Shown here one piece after another: positions 1 through 8,047 of a stretch of 48,869 nucleotides of DNA. Within the stretch, counting starts at the first letter, position 1. Each line of letters begins with the position of its first letter. This DNA comes from a virus. The notes under the pieces were generated by a model. The model had not been told where the DNA came from. It did not search any database and saw nothing but the letters and a program-made list of their open reading frames with translations. Both the position numbers and the translations under genes were made by a program. The stretch lies in the IMG/VR virus record IMGVR_UViG_3300006028_000008, positions 1 to 48,869 of that record. One strand, written 5' to 3'.

Positions 1-90
1 CGCCTGGGCTCAGGAGGCGTACGACCACCTGTCCCAGGGGTATCGCCGGGTCTGCGGGCTGAAGGAGGTCGAGGTGCCGGAGCTGTATCG
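1..90. repeat. Terminal direct repeat (circular assembly overlap), left copy
   Basis: The first 90 bases are identical to 48780-48869. The copy lies inside a continuous reading frame that crosses the join, so this is most simply the overlap left when a circular or circularly permuted genome is assembled. It is too short for a typical T7-like terminal repeat, though that is not excluded. Confidence 0.9.
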
Positions 91-685
91 CACCACGACC
101 ATTCAGCTCCTTCCCCTCTCGCCGCCCCCGGCGCCACCGGCCCAGCCCTACCTGGACTACTTCGAGCTGGACCCCGAGGCGTACCACATCGCCAGCCTCT
201 TCAACCAGACCGAGGTGGTGCCGGTGATGGAGGAGCCCTCGGGGATGCTGGGCCGGAACCGCTACCTCGATGCCTCCGGCCAGCCCAGCCCGGGCTCCGT
301 GACCTTCTTCATGGCAGACGGCAACAACGTCTACTTGCGGGCCACGCCGGCCCAGCCCACCACCCTCATCCTGCGCTACGGGGTCGAGGTGCCGCTGGTG
401 GACAACTCGTTGACCAACCTTCACCCGATTACCCCCGACCATTACGATTGGGCCATCGTGCATGCTGCCGTCGCCAACTACTTCTCGGTCCACCCCGACG
501 AGGGCAAACAGGCCACCCAGGACCAGGATGGCAAGACGACCACCCGCTACCAGCTGGCCGAGCAGCGGTTCGCCGACGTGGTGAAGCAGCCGAAGAGCGT
601 CTATACCGAGGAGGCCAAGGCTTCCTTCTACCAGTGGCGGCTGGCCGGCTTCCGGCCGTTCCCGCGCACCCGGAGGGCACGGTGA
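1..685 (+). CDS. Head-tail connector-like virion protein (3' part; begins at 48760 or 48721 across the join)
   Basis: Codon phase starts at base 2 and the frame is open from the other end of the circle, giving about 234 residues if the ATG at 48760 is used. No catalytic motif is visible. The protein is mixed alpha/beta and ends in a basic tail (RTRRAR). It follows a connector-like gene (46880), an unknown virion gene (47567) and a small lipoprotein gene, and precedes tail genes, so a neck or head-tail adaptor role is inferred from position. The GTG at 74 is internal and unlikely to be the start. Confidence 0.6.
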   Translation, partial: AWAQEAYDHLSQGYRRVCGLKEVEVPELYRTTTIQLLPLSPPPAPPAQPYLDYFELDPEAYHIASLFNQTEVVPVMEEPSGMLGRNRYLDASGQPSPGSVTFFMADGNNVYLRATPAQPTTLILRYGVEVPLVDNSLTNLHPITPDHYDWAIVHAAVANYFSVHPDEGKQATQDQDGKTTTRYQLAEQRFADVVKQPKSVYTEEAKASFYQWRLAGFRPFPRTRRAR

Positions 686-687
686 GA

Positions 688-1149
688 CTAGGGGATTTCC
701 CAGCGGATGCGCGGCACCCCGCCCGATCCCTTAGGATCGCGCAGGTGCCGCAGCTTGACGCTGCTTTCGGCCCATCCCTTACGGGGCGCCAAGTCCTTCG
801 CGCGCCGGAAGCCGGCGGCGCGGAGGCTGGCGCCCGTCTCGTCGGCCTGGGTGTAGGTAATGAGCTTTATGTACCCCATAGCCTTGGCGCAGCGCCAAGC
901 AGCCCCGTAGAGGCAGCTGTTGGCGTTGGGGTGACCGTCCGTGCAAGTGCGGCAAACTTCGGCAACGAAGCCATCGTCAAGGGAGCTGGCAACCGGCCGA
1001 CCCACAATAGCGACCCCGCGGAGCGTCCCCGCCTCGTCGGCGACCCCCAGGCAGAACTTCATGCCGCGCGGCGGTTTGTGGTGCCGGTGGTGAGCCTTCA
1101 CGTAGGCGCAGGCGGCCCGGAAAGTAAGCGGCACGATTGTCAGGGCCAT
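688..1149 (-). CDS. XF1762-family protein (reverse-strand moron, predicted leaderless)
   Basis: 153 residues from the ATG at 1149. The sequence strongly resembles the XF1762 family of phage and prophage proteins, which look acetyltransferase-like: an N-terminal AYVKAHHRHHKPP stretch, then GVAIVGRPVA, then TDGHPNANSCLYGAAWR and LITYTQADETGASLRAAGF. The biochemical role of the family is not established. An earlier in-frame ATG at 1161 lies inside the -10 box of the promoter at 1157-1162, so the start at 1149, 7 nt after that box, is preferred and the mRNA would have no leader. The gene runs against the surrounding late operon and reaches almost to the stop codon of its left neighbour. Confidence 0.85.
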   Translation of the reverse strand: MALTIVPLTFRAACAYVKAHHRHHKPPRGMKFCLGVADEAGTLRGVAIVGRPVASSLDDGFVAEVCRTCTDGHPNANSCLYGAAWRCAKAMGYIKLITYTQADETGASLRAAGFRRAKDLAPRKGWAESSVKLRHLRDPKGSGGVPRIRWEIP

Positions 1150-1156
1150 ACCCTGA

Positions 1157-1183
1157 ATCATATCACGCTGGTGGCATAAGCAA
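1157..1183 (-). promoter_or_regulatory. Extended -10 promoter, cassette 1
   Basis: On the minus strand the -10 is TATGAT (1162-1157) preceded by TGA (extended -10). A weak -35, TTGCTT (1183-1178), lies 15 nt upstream. The block CAGCGTGATATGATTCAGGG is shared almost exactly with the promoters at 46857 and 36694. Seven nt separate the -10 from the ATG of the XF1762-like gene. Confidence 0.75.
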
Positions 1184-1194
1184 GGAGTCTCTCC

Positions 1195-1581
1195 ATGGCC
1201 GCCCTGAGTACCACCCTCGCCAACGCCCTTCTCAACGGCACCCTGCGCAACGTCGCCTACACGCCCGTGGCGACGGTCTACGTTGCCCTCTATACCGTGG
1301 CTCCCACGGCAGCCGGCGGTGGTACCGAGGTGAGCGGCGGCAGCTACGCCCGCACCGCCGTGACCTTCAGCGCGGCGGCGTCGGGTGCGGTCACCAACTC
1401 GGGCACCGTGACCTTCCCGACCTCGACCGGTTCCTGGGGCACGGTCGTGGCCGCCGGCATCTTCGACGCTTCGACCTCGGGCAACCTCCTCTACTTCGGC
1501 AACCTGACCGCCAGCGTGGCCGTGGGCTCCGGCGTGGCGCCGAAACTGAATGCCGGTGCGGTCACGGTGTCGCTGTCATGA
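1195..1581 (+). CDS. Small virion/tail structural protein
   Basis: 128 residues, start ATG preceded by AAGGAG at 1182. The N-terminus (STTLANALLNGTLRNVAYT, then a VYVALYTVAP motif) matches a widespread family of small phage structural proteins often annotated as tail or fibre proteins. The rest is Thr/Ser/Gly/Ala-rich beta sequence without cysteine, as expected of a virion decoration or fibre domain. Its stop codon overlaps the next start (ATGA), so translation of the two is probably coupled. The exact position in the particle is inferred only. Confidence 0.65.
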   Translation: MAALSTTLANALLNGTLRNVAYTPVATVYVALYTVAPTAAGGGTEVSGGSYARTAVTFSAAASGAVTNSGTVTFPTSTGSWGTVVAAGIFDASTSGNLLYFGNLTASVAVGSGVAPKLNAGAVTVSLS

Positions 1582-1793
1582 GGCTCACGGCCCCCATCCT
1601 GGCGCTGGCTCTCTCGCTGGGCAACGCGCCGCCCTGCGAGCGCGAGGCCCGGGCGCGGCTGGACCACTGCCTGGCGGTCTGCGCCTCGGGCGTGGCGCAG
1701 AGTATCTTCTGCCCCTTGGGCTGCTACGCCAGGGAGAGGGCGGCCCTCTTCGCTTGCCAGGTGGCGCCAACGTGGGCATCCAACTCCCGGTAG
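1578..1793 (+). CDS. Small secreted cysteine-rich protein
   Basis: 71 residues, ATG overlapping the upstream stop (ATGA). Residues 1-16 form a hydrophobic signal-like segment (MRLTAPILALALSLGN), followed by six cysteines in a CEREA...DHC...AVC...FC..GC...C arrangement. The protein is not recognised. The layout suggests export and disulphide bonding. A similarly small cysteine-rich exported lipoprotein lies at 48538, so the two could be host-surface or lysis accessories, but this is speculation. Confidence 0.55.
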   Translation: MRLTAPILALALSLGNAPPCEREARARLDHCLAVCASGVAQSIFCPLGCYARERAALFACQVAPTWASNSR

Positions 1794-2593
1794 CCGACAT
1801 CAGCCAGAGCAGTCCGGCCTGGTTCTCGACGGACGCCGGCAATGCCCTCTGGTCGGCCATCGCGAAGACGGCCCCGGACAGCTCCGGCCGCTTCATCCAG
1901 AGCACCCGCGCCAACCCCGTGGGGTGGGTCATCAACAATGCGGACTTCTTCACCGTGCAGATGGCGGCCGTCGCGCCCCCCGGGGTCGCGACCGGCCATT
2001 CCGTGGTGATCGAGGCGTGGACCTTGAATCCGGGCCTACAAACCGTCCAGCTTCAGGTGATCGATGGCAACACCTCGGCCGTCCTCTCGACCGGCACCAT
2101 CACCGTGACGCAGACCCCGACGCTCTACACCTACGCCCTGCCGTCGTCGGACGTGAGCGGCAACTTCAACAACGGCTCCTACGCCAAGATCTACGTCACC
2201 GTCACCCGCAACGCCACGACCAATCCCCAGGACCTGTACGTGGACCTCCTGCAATTCGTCACGCCCAACCCGACCCTGGACCTCGGCAGCGTTACCATGA
2301 GCGCCGCCGGCTCCGTCGCCGGCCTCTTCGGCTACGAGGTGGCGGTGAGCACCACGATGGCGGGGACCTCCGGCCTCTCGGCCAGCGCGGCCGGGGGCAG
2401 CCCGCTCCTGGCCGCCGCCATGGCCGGAGGGTCTGGCCTGGCGGCGCTGCTCACCGTGGAGCAGGGGATGGCGGTGACGATGGCCGGGAACAGCGGGATG
2501 AGCCTGAGCCGGCCCTCGCTGTCGCCCCAGGCGCGGAGAGACTCCTTCTTCCCGGCGCCGCTGGGAAAGCTGGTCAGTCGGAGGGACCGATAG
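1772..2593 (+). CDS. Beta-rich tail/fibre protein
   Basis: About 273 residues from the GTG at 1772, the only plausible start that overlaps the previous gene briefly (22 nt); the frame is open further upstream to 1550. Residues 1-150 look like a carbohydrate-binding-type jelly roll (SVVIEAWTLNPG, then IDGNTSAVLSTGTITVTQTP). The C-terminal 100 residues are Ala/Gly/Ser-rich repeats with TMAGTSGLS and TMAGNSGMSLS, suggesting a repetitive fibre. It ends directly against the next start. Function is inferred from composition and neighbours. Confidence 0.6.
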   Translation: MGIQLPVADISQSSPAWFSTDAGNALWSAIAKTAPDSSGRFIQSTRANPVGWVINNADFFTVQMAAVAPPGVATGHSVVIEAWTLNPGLQTVQLQVIDGNTSAVLSTGTITVTQTPTLYTYALPSSDVSGNFNNGSYAKIYVTVTRNATTNPQDLYVDLLQFVTPNPTLDLGSVTMSAAGSVAGLFGYEVAVSTTMAGTSGLSASAAGGSPLLAAAMAGGSGLAALLTVEQGMAVTMAGNSGMSLSRPSLSPQARRDSFFPAPLGKLVSRRDR

Positions 2594-4618
2594 GTGCCCA
2601 CCCCTCCGCTGGTCTACCCCGACCTCACCAAAGGCTGGGACCCCTTGGCGCCGCCACGCAGCCTGGCGCCGTCGCCCCAGGCCCAGGCGATCTACCGGAA
2701 CGTCCTCAACATGGTGGGCCGTGACGGCCTCCTACAGGGCCGTCCGAAGCTCGCGAGCCTCCCCTCCACCGTCACCCAGCCCCCCATCGCCCCCGCGGCC
2801 CTGGGGGCCTTCCTGGCGCAGCACAAGGGGGAGATCCCGGTCTGGATCTACACCGCCGTCTCCCCCATCGGCGCCAGCGCCACCGGCAGCGCCGGGGCCT
2901 GCGCCACCGAGTACAACTACCCCGGCGGGGCCGAGACGACAATTATTGTCACCACGAAGGGGATCTACCTCTCCATCGACTCCTGCCAGACCTGGGCGAA
3001 CGTGACCCCCACCTACGTGGTGGGGACCGTGGCGGTGACCAACGGCTCGGCCACGGTGACGGGGACCTCGACCCTCTGGTCCACCTACGGCATTAGCCCC
3101 TTGCAGTACATCACCATCGCCGGGGTGAGCTACCAGATCTGCACCGTTGCCTCGAACACGTCGCTCACTCTGGCGACCCCGTACGCCGGGTCCACGGCGT
3201 CGGGGCTCGCCTACACCATCGTGCGCACCTTCCCGGGGGGCACTACCCTCGAACGAGCCAGCCTGATCTTCGCCACCGTCTTCAACGAGACGCTCTACGT
3301 CGCCGGCACCTTCCTGGGCCGCGCGGACGGCCAGCCCAAGCCCTGCGTCATCAAGGTGTCGAACATCCTCTCGGGCTCGCCCACGACGGCCTACATCGTG
3401 AGCAACGGTCTCTTGCAGGCCACGCCCAGCATGGACGTGATCGCCGGCCACAGCGACATCTCGGGCCTTCAGCTGGCCCAGGACGGCCGGGTCGTCATCA
3501 CCGGCGATGAGAACCTCATCTACTGGTCCTCGGACCTGGCCGATAACGTATGGTCCGTTTCGCCCGGCGGCTTCACCGAGGTGGTGCTCCACCCCGGGCC
3601 GATCCACGCCCTGGGGCGGCTCTTCAACAACCTCACCCTCCACTTCGAGGACGGCATCGTGGTGGGGGCGGCGCAGGCCACCGGCCCCACCGGCGACGGC
3701 AGCCCGCCCTTCGCCTTCCAGGACACCTCGGCGGACGTGGGGTGCTTCTGCCCCCGGACCCTCAAGCACGGCGGGGGCGGCTTCGAGGGCTGCGAGCGCT
3801 TCGTGGGCGCGGACGGGTCGGTCTACGAGTTCAACGGCTACATGAGCCGGGAGATCGGCCGGCAGATCCGCAAGGTATTCCAGAACGTGGACCGCCAGGC
3901 CATGCGCTCCCACCTCCACGCCGCCTTCGACACCTTCCGCGGCGGGGAATACGTGCTGCTCTTCGAGCAGGCCCCGATCACCCTCGGCTGGCGCTACCAG
4001 GTGGAGTATCAGCGCTGGTGGCCGGCGCAGCTGCCCTGTCCCATCGGTGCCATGTCCGACCGCGACGACCGGGCGCTCTCCCGCCAGAACAGCCAGCAGC
4101 TGGTGGGGGTGGCCTCGCTCGACCAGGGTGACGGCAGCGCCAGGAACGTCCTGTGGGGGTACTCCGAGGCCCTCTTCACCGACGCCATCGCACCCTTTGT
4201 CGGGGCGACCGTGGGGACCTACCTCATCGAGACGGACGACCTCGATTGGGGGGCGGCCCTCAACTACAAATTCATCCGCCGGGTGATCGTCTGGTTCCGG
4301 GGGCTGACGGCCGACACCGAGCAGATCCTGGTCCAGCTCTCCCGCGATGGCGGCCAGACCTGGCAGGCGCCGGTCGTGGAGACGGTGCAGCAAGTGGTGG
4401 GCGGCGAGCAGCCGGTGGCCTTCGACTTCGCCGAGTGGGACTGGCTGAGCCAGGCAACGGCCAACGCCAACCAGCAGCTCTACGCCTATCCCGGCCTCAC
4501 CGGGCACATCCTGCGGGTGCGGGTGAGCACGGTGGCCGATGGGACGCTCAAGAGTGCCCTGACCCGTCTTCAGATCGAGGGCGAGGTATCGGGCAGCTTG
4601 GAGACGATCAACCTATGA
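2594..4618 (+). CDS. Large tail (nozzle/propeller-like) structural protein
   Basis: 674 residues, GTG start immediately after the previous stop. The N-terminus contains NMVGRDGLLQGRPKLASL, a pattern of phage proteins that begin by anchoring to the tail hub. Repeated beta strands follow (TIIVTTKGIYLSID, then TNGSATVTGTSTLW, then TLATPYAG). The C-terminal third has YKFIRRVIVWFRGL and ILVQLSRDGGQTW, resembling the beta domains of podovirus tail nozzle or stabilisation proteins. The assignment is by shape and position, between small fibre genes. A 591-codon antisense frame here is a GC artefact. Confidence 0.6.
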   Translation: MPTPPLVYPDLTKGWDPLAPPRSLAPSPQAQAIYRNVLNMVGRDGLLQGRPKLASLPSTVTQPPIAPAALGAFLAQHKGEIPVWIYTAVSPIGASATGSAGACATEYNYPGGAETTIIVTTKGIYLSIDSCQTWANVTPTYVVGTVAVTNGSATVTGTSTLWSTYGISPLQYITIAGVSYQICTVASNTSLTLATPYAGSTASGLAYTIVRTFPGGTTLERASLIFATVFNETLYVAGTFLGRADGQPKPCVIKVSNILSGSPTTAYIVSNGLLQATPSMDVIAGHSDISGLQLAQDGRVVITGDENLIYWSSDLADNVWSVSPGGFTEVVLHPGPIHALGRLFNNLTLHFEDGIVVGAAQATGPTGDGSPPFAFQDTSADVGCFCPRTLKHGGGGFEGCERFVGADGSVYEFNGYMSREIGRQIRKVFQNVDRQAMRSHLHAAFDTFRGGEYVLLFEQAPITLGWRYQVEYQRWWPAQLPCPIGAMSDRDDRALSRQNSQQLVGVASLDQGDGSARNVLWGYSEALFTDAIAPFVGATVGTYLIETDDLDWGAALNYKFIRRVIVWFRGLTADTEQILVQLSRDGGQTWQAPVVETVQQVVGGEQPVAFDFAEWDWLSQATANANQQLYAYPGLTGHILRVRVSTVADGTLKSALTRLQIEGEVSGSLETINL

Positions 4619-4774
4619 TCCGAAGCCGTTCCAGCCGAAGGCCCGGAGGTCTTCTTCCGTCCACGGAGGCCAGCTTTCGGGGAGGCGCTCGAATCGGCGG
4701 GCCTCGCGGATGCGGTCATTGTGCCTCCGTGTGTGATACCGCATTGCTTCCCGTTGTTTCTTGCCGTTCTTCAT
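4613..4774 (-). CDS. Small basic reverse-strand moron protein, predicted leaderless
   Basis: 53 residues beginning MKNGKKQREAMRYHTRRHND and ending AFGWNGFGS. The N-terminal half is strongly basic (Lys/Arg/His) and the C-terminal half acidic with three tryptophans. It fills the gap between two plus-strand genes exactly, its stop codon overlapping the stop region of the 2594 gene. The ATG lies 6 nt after the -10 TATGAT of its own promoter, so no Shine-Dalgarno can be present. Function unknown; the size and charge suggest a small nucleic-acid- or protein-binding effector. Confidence 0.65.
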   Translation of the reverse strand: MKNGKKQREAMRYHTRRHNDRIREARRFERLPESWPPWTEEDLRAFGWNGFGS

Positions 4775-4780
4775 TCCAGA

Positions 4781-4810
4781 ATCATATCATGGTGGCGTGA
4801 TGGCCGTCCA
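4781..4810 (-). promoter_or_regulatory. Extended -10 promoter, cassette 2
   Basis: Minus-strand TATGAT at 4786-4781 with TGA upstream and a partial -35 (TGGACG, 4810-4805) at 18 nt. It belongs to the same family as the promoter at 1157. The start codon of the plus-strand gene at 4800 lies inside this promoter. Confidence 0.65.
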
Positions 4811-5375
4811 GTCACCAGACTTCTACCCCCGCTGGGCGCTCGGCTCGCTACCCGAGGACCCCGCCGAGTTCCAGCGCATCCTCGCCGGCCGGCTCCACGC
4901 CCTGGAAGGCTGGGTCAAGGCGGCCCACGCCCGGATCAACTTCACCCAGCCCTTCATTCTGCCGACCAACAGCACTGGCACCGCCAGCGGCTACAGCGGC
5001 ACCTCGCTTCTCGCCTCTGCCCTCAATCCGGCCGCTGCCGGCATCCAGGACATCGGCATTCAGCTCTCCTTCACCTCAGCCATCCGCGCCCAGGCCCTGG
5101 TGCTGCTCACCCTGGACGTGGCGGCCACGGCGGCCGGCACGATCCAGGGTCGCATCTCGGTCAACGGGGCGGCAGACATGGCCGGTGGCCCGCTCGTGAT
5201 GCTTGACTCGACCGACGAGCGCATCGTCACCACGGCCCCCTATTCCATCCAGCTCGCCGCCGCCACCCCCTACGTCATCAAGGGCCGGGTCAACGTCCTC
5301 TCGGGGACGTGGATTGTGAACACCCAGACCCGCATCGCCCTCATCGGCGTGCCCCTCTCCTACACCCTGCCATGA
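4800..5375 (+). CDS. Virion fibre or tail protein
   Basis: 191 residues from the ATG at 4800. The frame is open from 4761, but the earlier start lies in the reverse cassette. The N-terminus (SPDFYPRWALGSLPEDPAEF, then an amphipathic helix RILAGRLHALEGWVKAAHAR) looks like an attachment helix. The remainder is beta-rich with Ala/Thr/Ser repeats (TLDVAATAAGTIQGRISVNG, then PYVIKGRVNVLSGTWIVNTQ), typical of a trimeric fibre or decoration domain. GGTGG, 4 nt before the ATG, may act as a weak ribosome site. Confidence 0.6.
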   Translation: MAVQSPDFYPRWALGSLPEDPAEFQRILAGRLHALEGWVKAAHARINFTQPFILPTNSTGTASGYSGTSLLASALNPAAAGIQDIGIQLSFTSAIRAQALVLLTLDVAATAAGTIQGRISVNGAADMAGGPLVMLDSTDERIVTTAPYSIQLAAATPYVIKGRVNVLSGTWIVNTQTRIALIGVPLSYTLP

Positions 5376-5794
5376 GGCTGGTCGAAGAGAAGGACCCCCC
5401 CACTGCCGTGCGCTACCTCACCGCGCTGCGGGCCGGCTTGGAGGCCATCCTATGCAGGGGCGAGGAAGAGGGGTACACTGTTGGGTGGGTGCTTCAGGAG
5501 GTGCTGAGTGGCCGACTCCGGTTCTATCACGTCGTCGAGGGCTCCGAGCCGAAGGGTTTTGTACTTGCTCTTGTGGACGCCAGGCGACCTCGAAGGCCGT
5601 GTTTCTACGTATGGGGAATCGCCGTGGATTCCTGTCGCTGGCACGAGCAAATGGCTGAAGAAATTGAGCGCATCGCTCGCGAGACCGGCTGTGCGGCTGT
5701 AGCGGCGCGCTCCCCGCGCCCCGGCTGGGCGCGGTGGGCGCGCAAGCTGGGCTGGCAGCCGGGGGCGGTGGAGTACACGAAGGAGCTGGCATGA
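5372..5794 (+). CDS. GNAT-like protein, positional analogue of T7 gp13
   Basis: 140 residues, ATG overlapping the upstream stop (ATGA). It has the strand-helix-strand pattern of a compact acetyltransferase-like fold: GFVLALVDARRPRRPCFYVW, then a helix WHEQMAEEIERIARETG, then RPGWARWARKLGWQPGAVEY near the C-terminus. Phages with internal core proteins often carry a small GNAT-like gene just before them (T7 gp13 occupies this place), and here too the internal virion block follows. Whether it still binds acetyl-CoA cannot be seen. A structural or assembly role is as likely as catalysis. Confidence 0.6.
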   Translation: MRLVEEKDPPTAVRYLTALRAGLEAILCRGEEEGYTVGWVLQEVLSGRLRFYHVVEGSEPKGFVLALVDARRPRRPCFYVWGIAVDSCRWHEQMAEEIERIARETGCAAVAARSPRPGWARWARKLGWQPGAVEYTKELA

Positions 5795-5799
5795 GGAGC

Positions 5800-5955
5800 T
5801 GGACGGGGAAGGATTCGAACCTTCAAGCGACTGCCAGTCAGGTGCCTCGCGGATTCGTCGCCCTCCCCGAGGCCCGCAGGCGGTTGCCGGAGAGGGCTTG
5901 CGCCGTCCGGTCCGACTACGGGGTTTGGCTGCGTTTGCCGTTCCGCCACCCGTCC
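5800..5955 (-). tRNA. Atypical tRNA-like gene with a large insertion
   Basis: On the minus strand the ends form a perfect 7-bp acceptor stem (5955-5949 with 5807-5801) followed by an A at 5800. A perfect T arm, GAAGGTTCGAATCCTTC (5824-5808), abuts it. A D-arm-like GCGGAACGGCAAACGC is at 5946-5931. Between the D and T arms lie 106 nt instead of about 25-45, including a 9-bp stem (5897-5889 with 5868-5860, one G-U pair) and shorter hairpins. I cannot draw a canonical anticodon arm. GCCA near 5929 could pair with TGGC near 5836, which would put an insertion of roughly 70-80 nt in the anticodon loop. A class II tRNA with a distorted arm, an intron-bearing tRNA or a decayed tRNA are all possible. 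Its own promoter ends about 7 nt before the 5' end. Confidence 0.5.
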
Positions 5956-5962
5956 ACTGGAA

Positions 5963-5990
5963 ATCATATCACGATGAGCGCATAAGTCAA
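5963..5990 (-). promoter_or_regulatory. Extended -10 promoter of the tRNA-like gene, cassette 3
   Basis: Minus-strand TTGACT (5990-5985), a 16-nt spacer, then TATGAT (5968-5963) with TGA upstream of the -10. It is the best -35 match of the reverse cassettes. The A of the start codon of the plus-strand gene at 5990 is the last base of the -35 hexamer. Confidence 0.75.
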
Positions 5991-7147
5991 TGGCCGGCAC
6001 TCCAAGCACCACCGTACCCTCGCAAGGCGCTGGCGTCCAGGCGCCAGGCTACGGCTTCAGCAGAGACTTCTTCAACTCCCTCATGGGAGTTTCGCAAAAC
6101 CCCTTTCCCGTCTACCAGGGCCAGATCGACCCGGGCCTCTCCCCGACCCTACAGAACATCATCCAGCAGGCCCAGGGGATGAGCCAGCAGGGCGCCCCTT
6201 CGATCTTCCAGGGCATCCAGGGAAGCCTGGGTTCCTTCCTCAACCCGCAGTTCCAGAACCCCAACCTGCGTATCCCGCAAGGGTACTCGGACTACTTCAA
6301 CATGAATCCCCAGCAGCAGCTCTTCGGCGGCGGTCAGCTGGGGGCGCAGGGGTTCTCCGGGCCGGTGGGGATGCCCGGTCCAGCCGGTCCCTCGATGGAC
6401 CCCAACCAGCCCTTCTCGAACGTCTCCAACATGGGCAGCAGCAATGGCCAGCCCTCGACCGGCAACGCCCCCTCGGCCTGGGGCAGCTCGCCGGTGGACA
6501 TGAGCGGCCGCGCGCCGCTCACCCCTTCGGTGGGCAGCAGCGGCGCAGCGGGCGGCGAGGGCAATATGGGCGCCCCCCACATTGACCCCACCACGGGCAC
6601 GATGGCATCGCAGGCCAGCGCGGCAACGGCTCCCCAGGGTGCGTGGCCGAGCGGCTATACGCCGCCGGCCCCCGGCTCGGCGCCCACCAGTTGGGACGGC
6701 AGCGGCCCAGGTGGCTGGACCGCTGCGGACGGTGCTGCCTACACCAAGAGCCTGCTGGGGGCCTACGCGCCGGGCGGCAGCGCCGGCTTCGGCACCGGCG
6801 GCGGCAACGCCGTCCTCGACAAGTACGGCCTCGCCGACCCGACCCAGGCGTCGGGGGTGCAGACCGCCTGGAACATGGGAGCGGGCGCCAACCGGGGCCA
6901 GACCCGCATCGACCCAGCCACAGGACAAGCGCAAATAATGATGGGGACAGGGGGCGGTGGGGAGTCCTACTCTTGGCAACCCTTCGACCCTTCTAACTAT
7001 GGAATGGTCCAGAACGCTGAAATGTACCAGCGCTACGGAAACAACTGGACCTCCGGCGGCGCGGCCGGGCAGTACGCCGGCCACACCGCCTTGCAGCCGG
7101 GACAGAACCAGCAGCAGACGTATGACGCGTATTACTCCGCACACTGA
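5990..7147 (+). CDS. Gly/Pro/Gln/Ser-rich internal virion protein
   Basis: 385 residues, first of a run of low-complexity late proteins. Residues 1-90 contain ordered segments (YGFSRDFFNSLMGVSQNPFP, then QIDPGLSPTLQNIIQQAQGM). The remainder is rich in Gly, Pro, Ser and Ala, with a more ordered C-terminus (YQRYGNNWTSGGAAGQYAGH). No known domain is recognised. The codon third positions are strongly G/C, so the frame is real despite the composition. Position before the giant proteins suggests a particle or ejection component. No Shine-Dalgarno is visible before the ATG. Confidence 0.6.
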   Translation: MAGTPSTTVPSQGAGVQAPGYGFSRDFFNSLMGVSQNPFPVYQGQIDPGLSPTLQNIIQQAQGMSQQGAPSIFQGIQGSLGSFLNPQFQNPNLRIPQGYSDYFNMNPQQQLFGGGQLGAQGFSGPVGMPGPAGPSMDPNQPFSNVSNMGSSNGQPSTGNAPSAWGSSPVDMSGRAPLTPSVGSSGAAGGEGNMGAPHIDPTTGTMASQASAATAPQGAWPSGYTPPAPGSAPTSWDGSGPGGWTAADGAAYTKSLLGAYAPGGSAGFGTGGGNAVLDKYGLADPTQASGVQTAWNMGAGANRGQTRIDPATGQAQIMMGTGGGGESYSWQPFDPSNYGMVQNAEMYQRYGNNWTSGGAAGQYAGHTALQPGQNQQQTYDAYYSAH

Positions 7148-7158
7148 GGAGCGGAACC

Positions 7159-8037
7159 ATGGACCCAAACCAGAATCTCGGCTACTCGGCAGGCGGCGCC
7201 ACGATGGGTGCGCCGCAGTCCTTCGCCGCTCCGGCCCCCATGGGCCAGCAGACGCAGTTCCAGGGAGCTAATCCTTTCCTGGCGGCGGTGGGGGCGGCCA
7301 AGAGCCCGTCGATCACCGGCGGCATCACGGCGCCGCCGGCCAACGGCCCCCCCGCGACGGGCGCGAGCGGCTGGGGCGGCAGCGGCGGCTGGACCCCTCC
7401 CGCGGGTGGTGTGAGCAGCAGCGGGGGCGCCACGCCGGCCCCCAGCTGGCGCCCGCAGCCGGTGGGCGGCGGCATGCAGACCGGGATGCCGGCCCCCATG
7501 CAGATGGGGCCGTTAGGTCCAATGATCCACGACGGCCAGCAGTGGCAGCACTACAACCCGGCCGACCCCGCCCACGTCTCGGCGGCCTACGGCGGCCAGA
7601 TCCCGCCCAACCATCCGGTCCTCGGCGGCGTACCAGGCGGCGCTCGTTGGCCGGGTAGCGGCCCTGGGCCGGATCAGCCCTTCCCCGGTCAAGCAACCGG
7701 CCCGGGCAGCCAGCACACCTGGCCAGTCAATCTCGGCCCGATCCCCACCACGGGCGGTCAGCCGCCGGTCTGGAAGGGCAACCCCGGCGCGCAGCCGACC
7801 GGCCTCAGCCCACACCAGCAGTACGAGCAATGGGTCCAGGGTGGCCGGCAGGGCGCCAGCGGCGCCAACCTTCCGAGTGCCGGCCAGGCCCCGGCCCACC
7901 CCGGCGGCTTCAATCCTCGCTTCCCTGGCGGCGGTATCGGTGCCAACCCGCCGGACTTCCGGCCACCGGCCACGCTCCCCTTCCAGCCGGGCGGCCCTAT
8001 CTCCGACATGCCAACGGGCCAGGGAATCTACGGCTAG
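7159..8037 (+). CDS. Gly/Pro-rich virion protein with a GLSPHQQY motif
   Basis: 292 residues, ATG preceded by GAGGAG. Almost wholly disordered Gly/Pro/Ala sequence. A motif near residue 215, GLSPHQQYEQWVQGGRQGAS, recurs with changes in the protein encoded at 10209, followed in both by a GGFNP segment, so the two share a module. Its role is unknown; a common peptide bound by the same virion partner is a reasonable guess. Confidence 0.55.
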   Translation: MDPNQNLGYSAGGATMGAPQSFAAPAPMGQQTQFQGANPFLAAVGAAKSPSITGGITAPPANGPPATGASGWGGSGGWTPPAGGVSSSGGATPAPSWRPQPVGGGMQTGMPAPMQMGPLGPMIHDGQQWQHYNPADPAHVSAAYGGQIPPNHPVLGGVPGGARWPGSGPGPDQPFPGQATGPGSQHTWPVNLGPIPTTGGQPPVWKGNPGAQPTGLSPHQQYEQWVQGGRQGASGANLPSAGQAPAHPGGFNPRFPGGGIGANPPDFRPPATLPFQPGGPISDMPTGQGIYG

Positions 8038-8047
8038 GAGAACGACG

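Noticed and set aside
1-90. T7-like terminal redundancy
   Set aside because: Ninety bases equal to a typical assembly overlap and lying inside a gene; physical ends cannot be inferred.
2732-4507. 591-codon minus-strand frame opposite the 2594 gene
   Set aside because: High-GC antisense artefact: it lacks motifs and ribosome site, and the plus frame has the strong third-position bias.
5734-5985. Plus-strand 83-codon frame containing WTGKDSNLQ
   Set aside because: It is the antisense of the tRNA-like gene; the KDSNL phrase is a known false protein from T-arm sequence.
5963-5990. The repeated AATCATATCAC element as a recombination (att) site
   Set aside because: No integrase was found, and position and direction always fit a promoter for the following unit.
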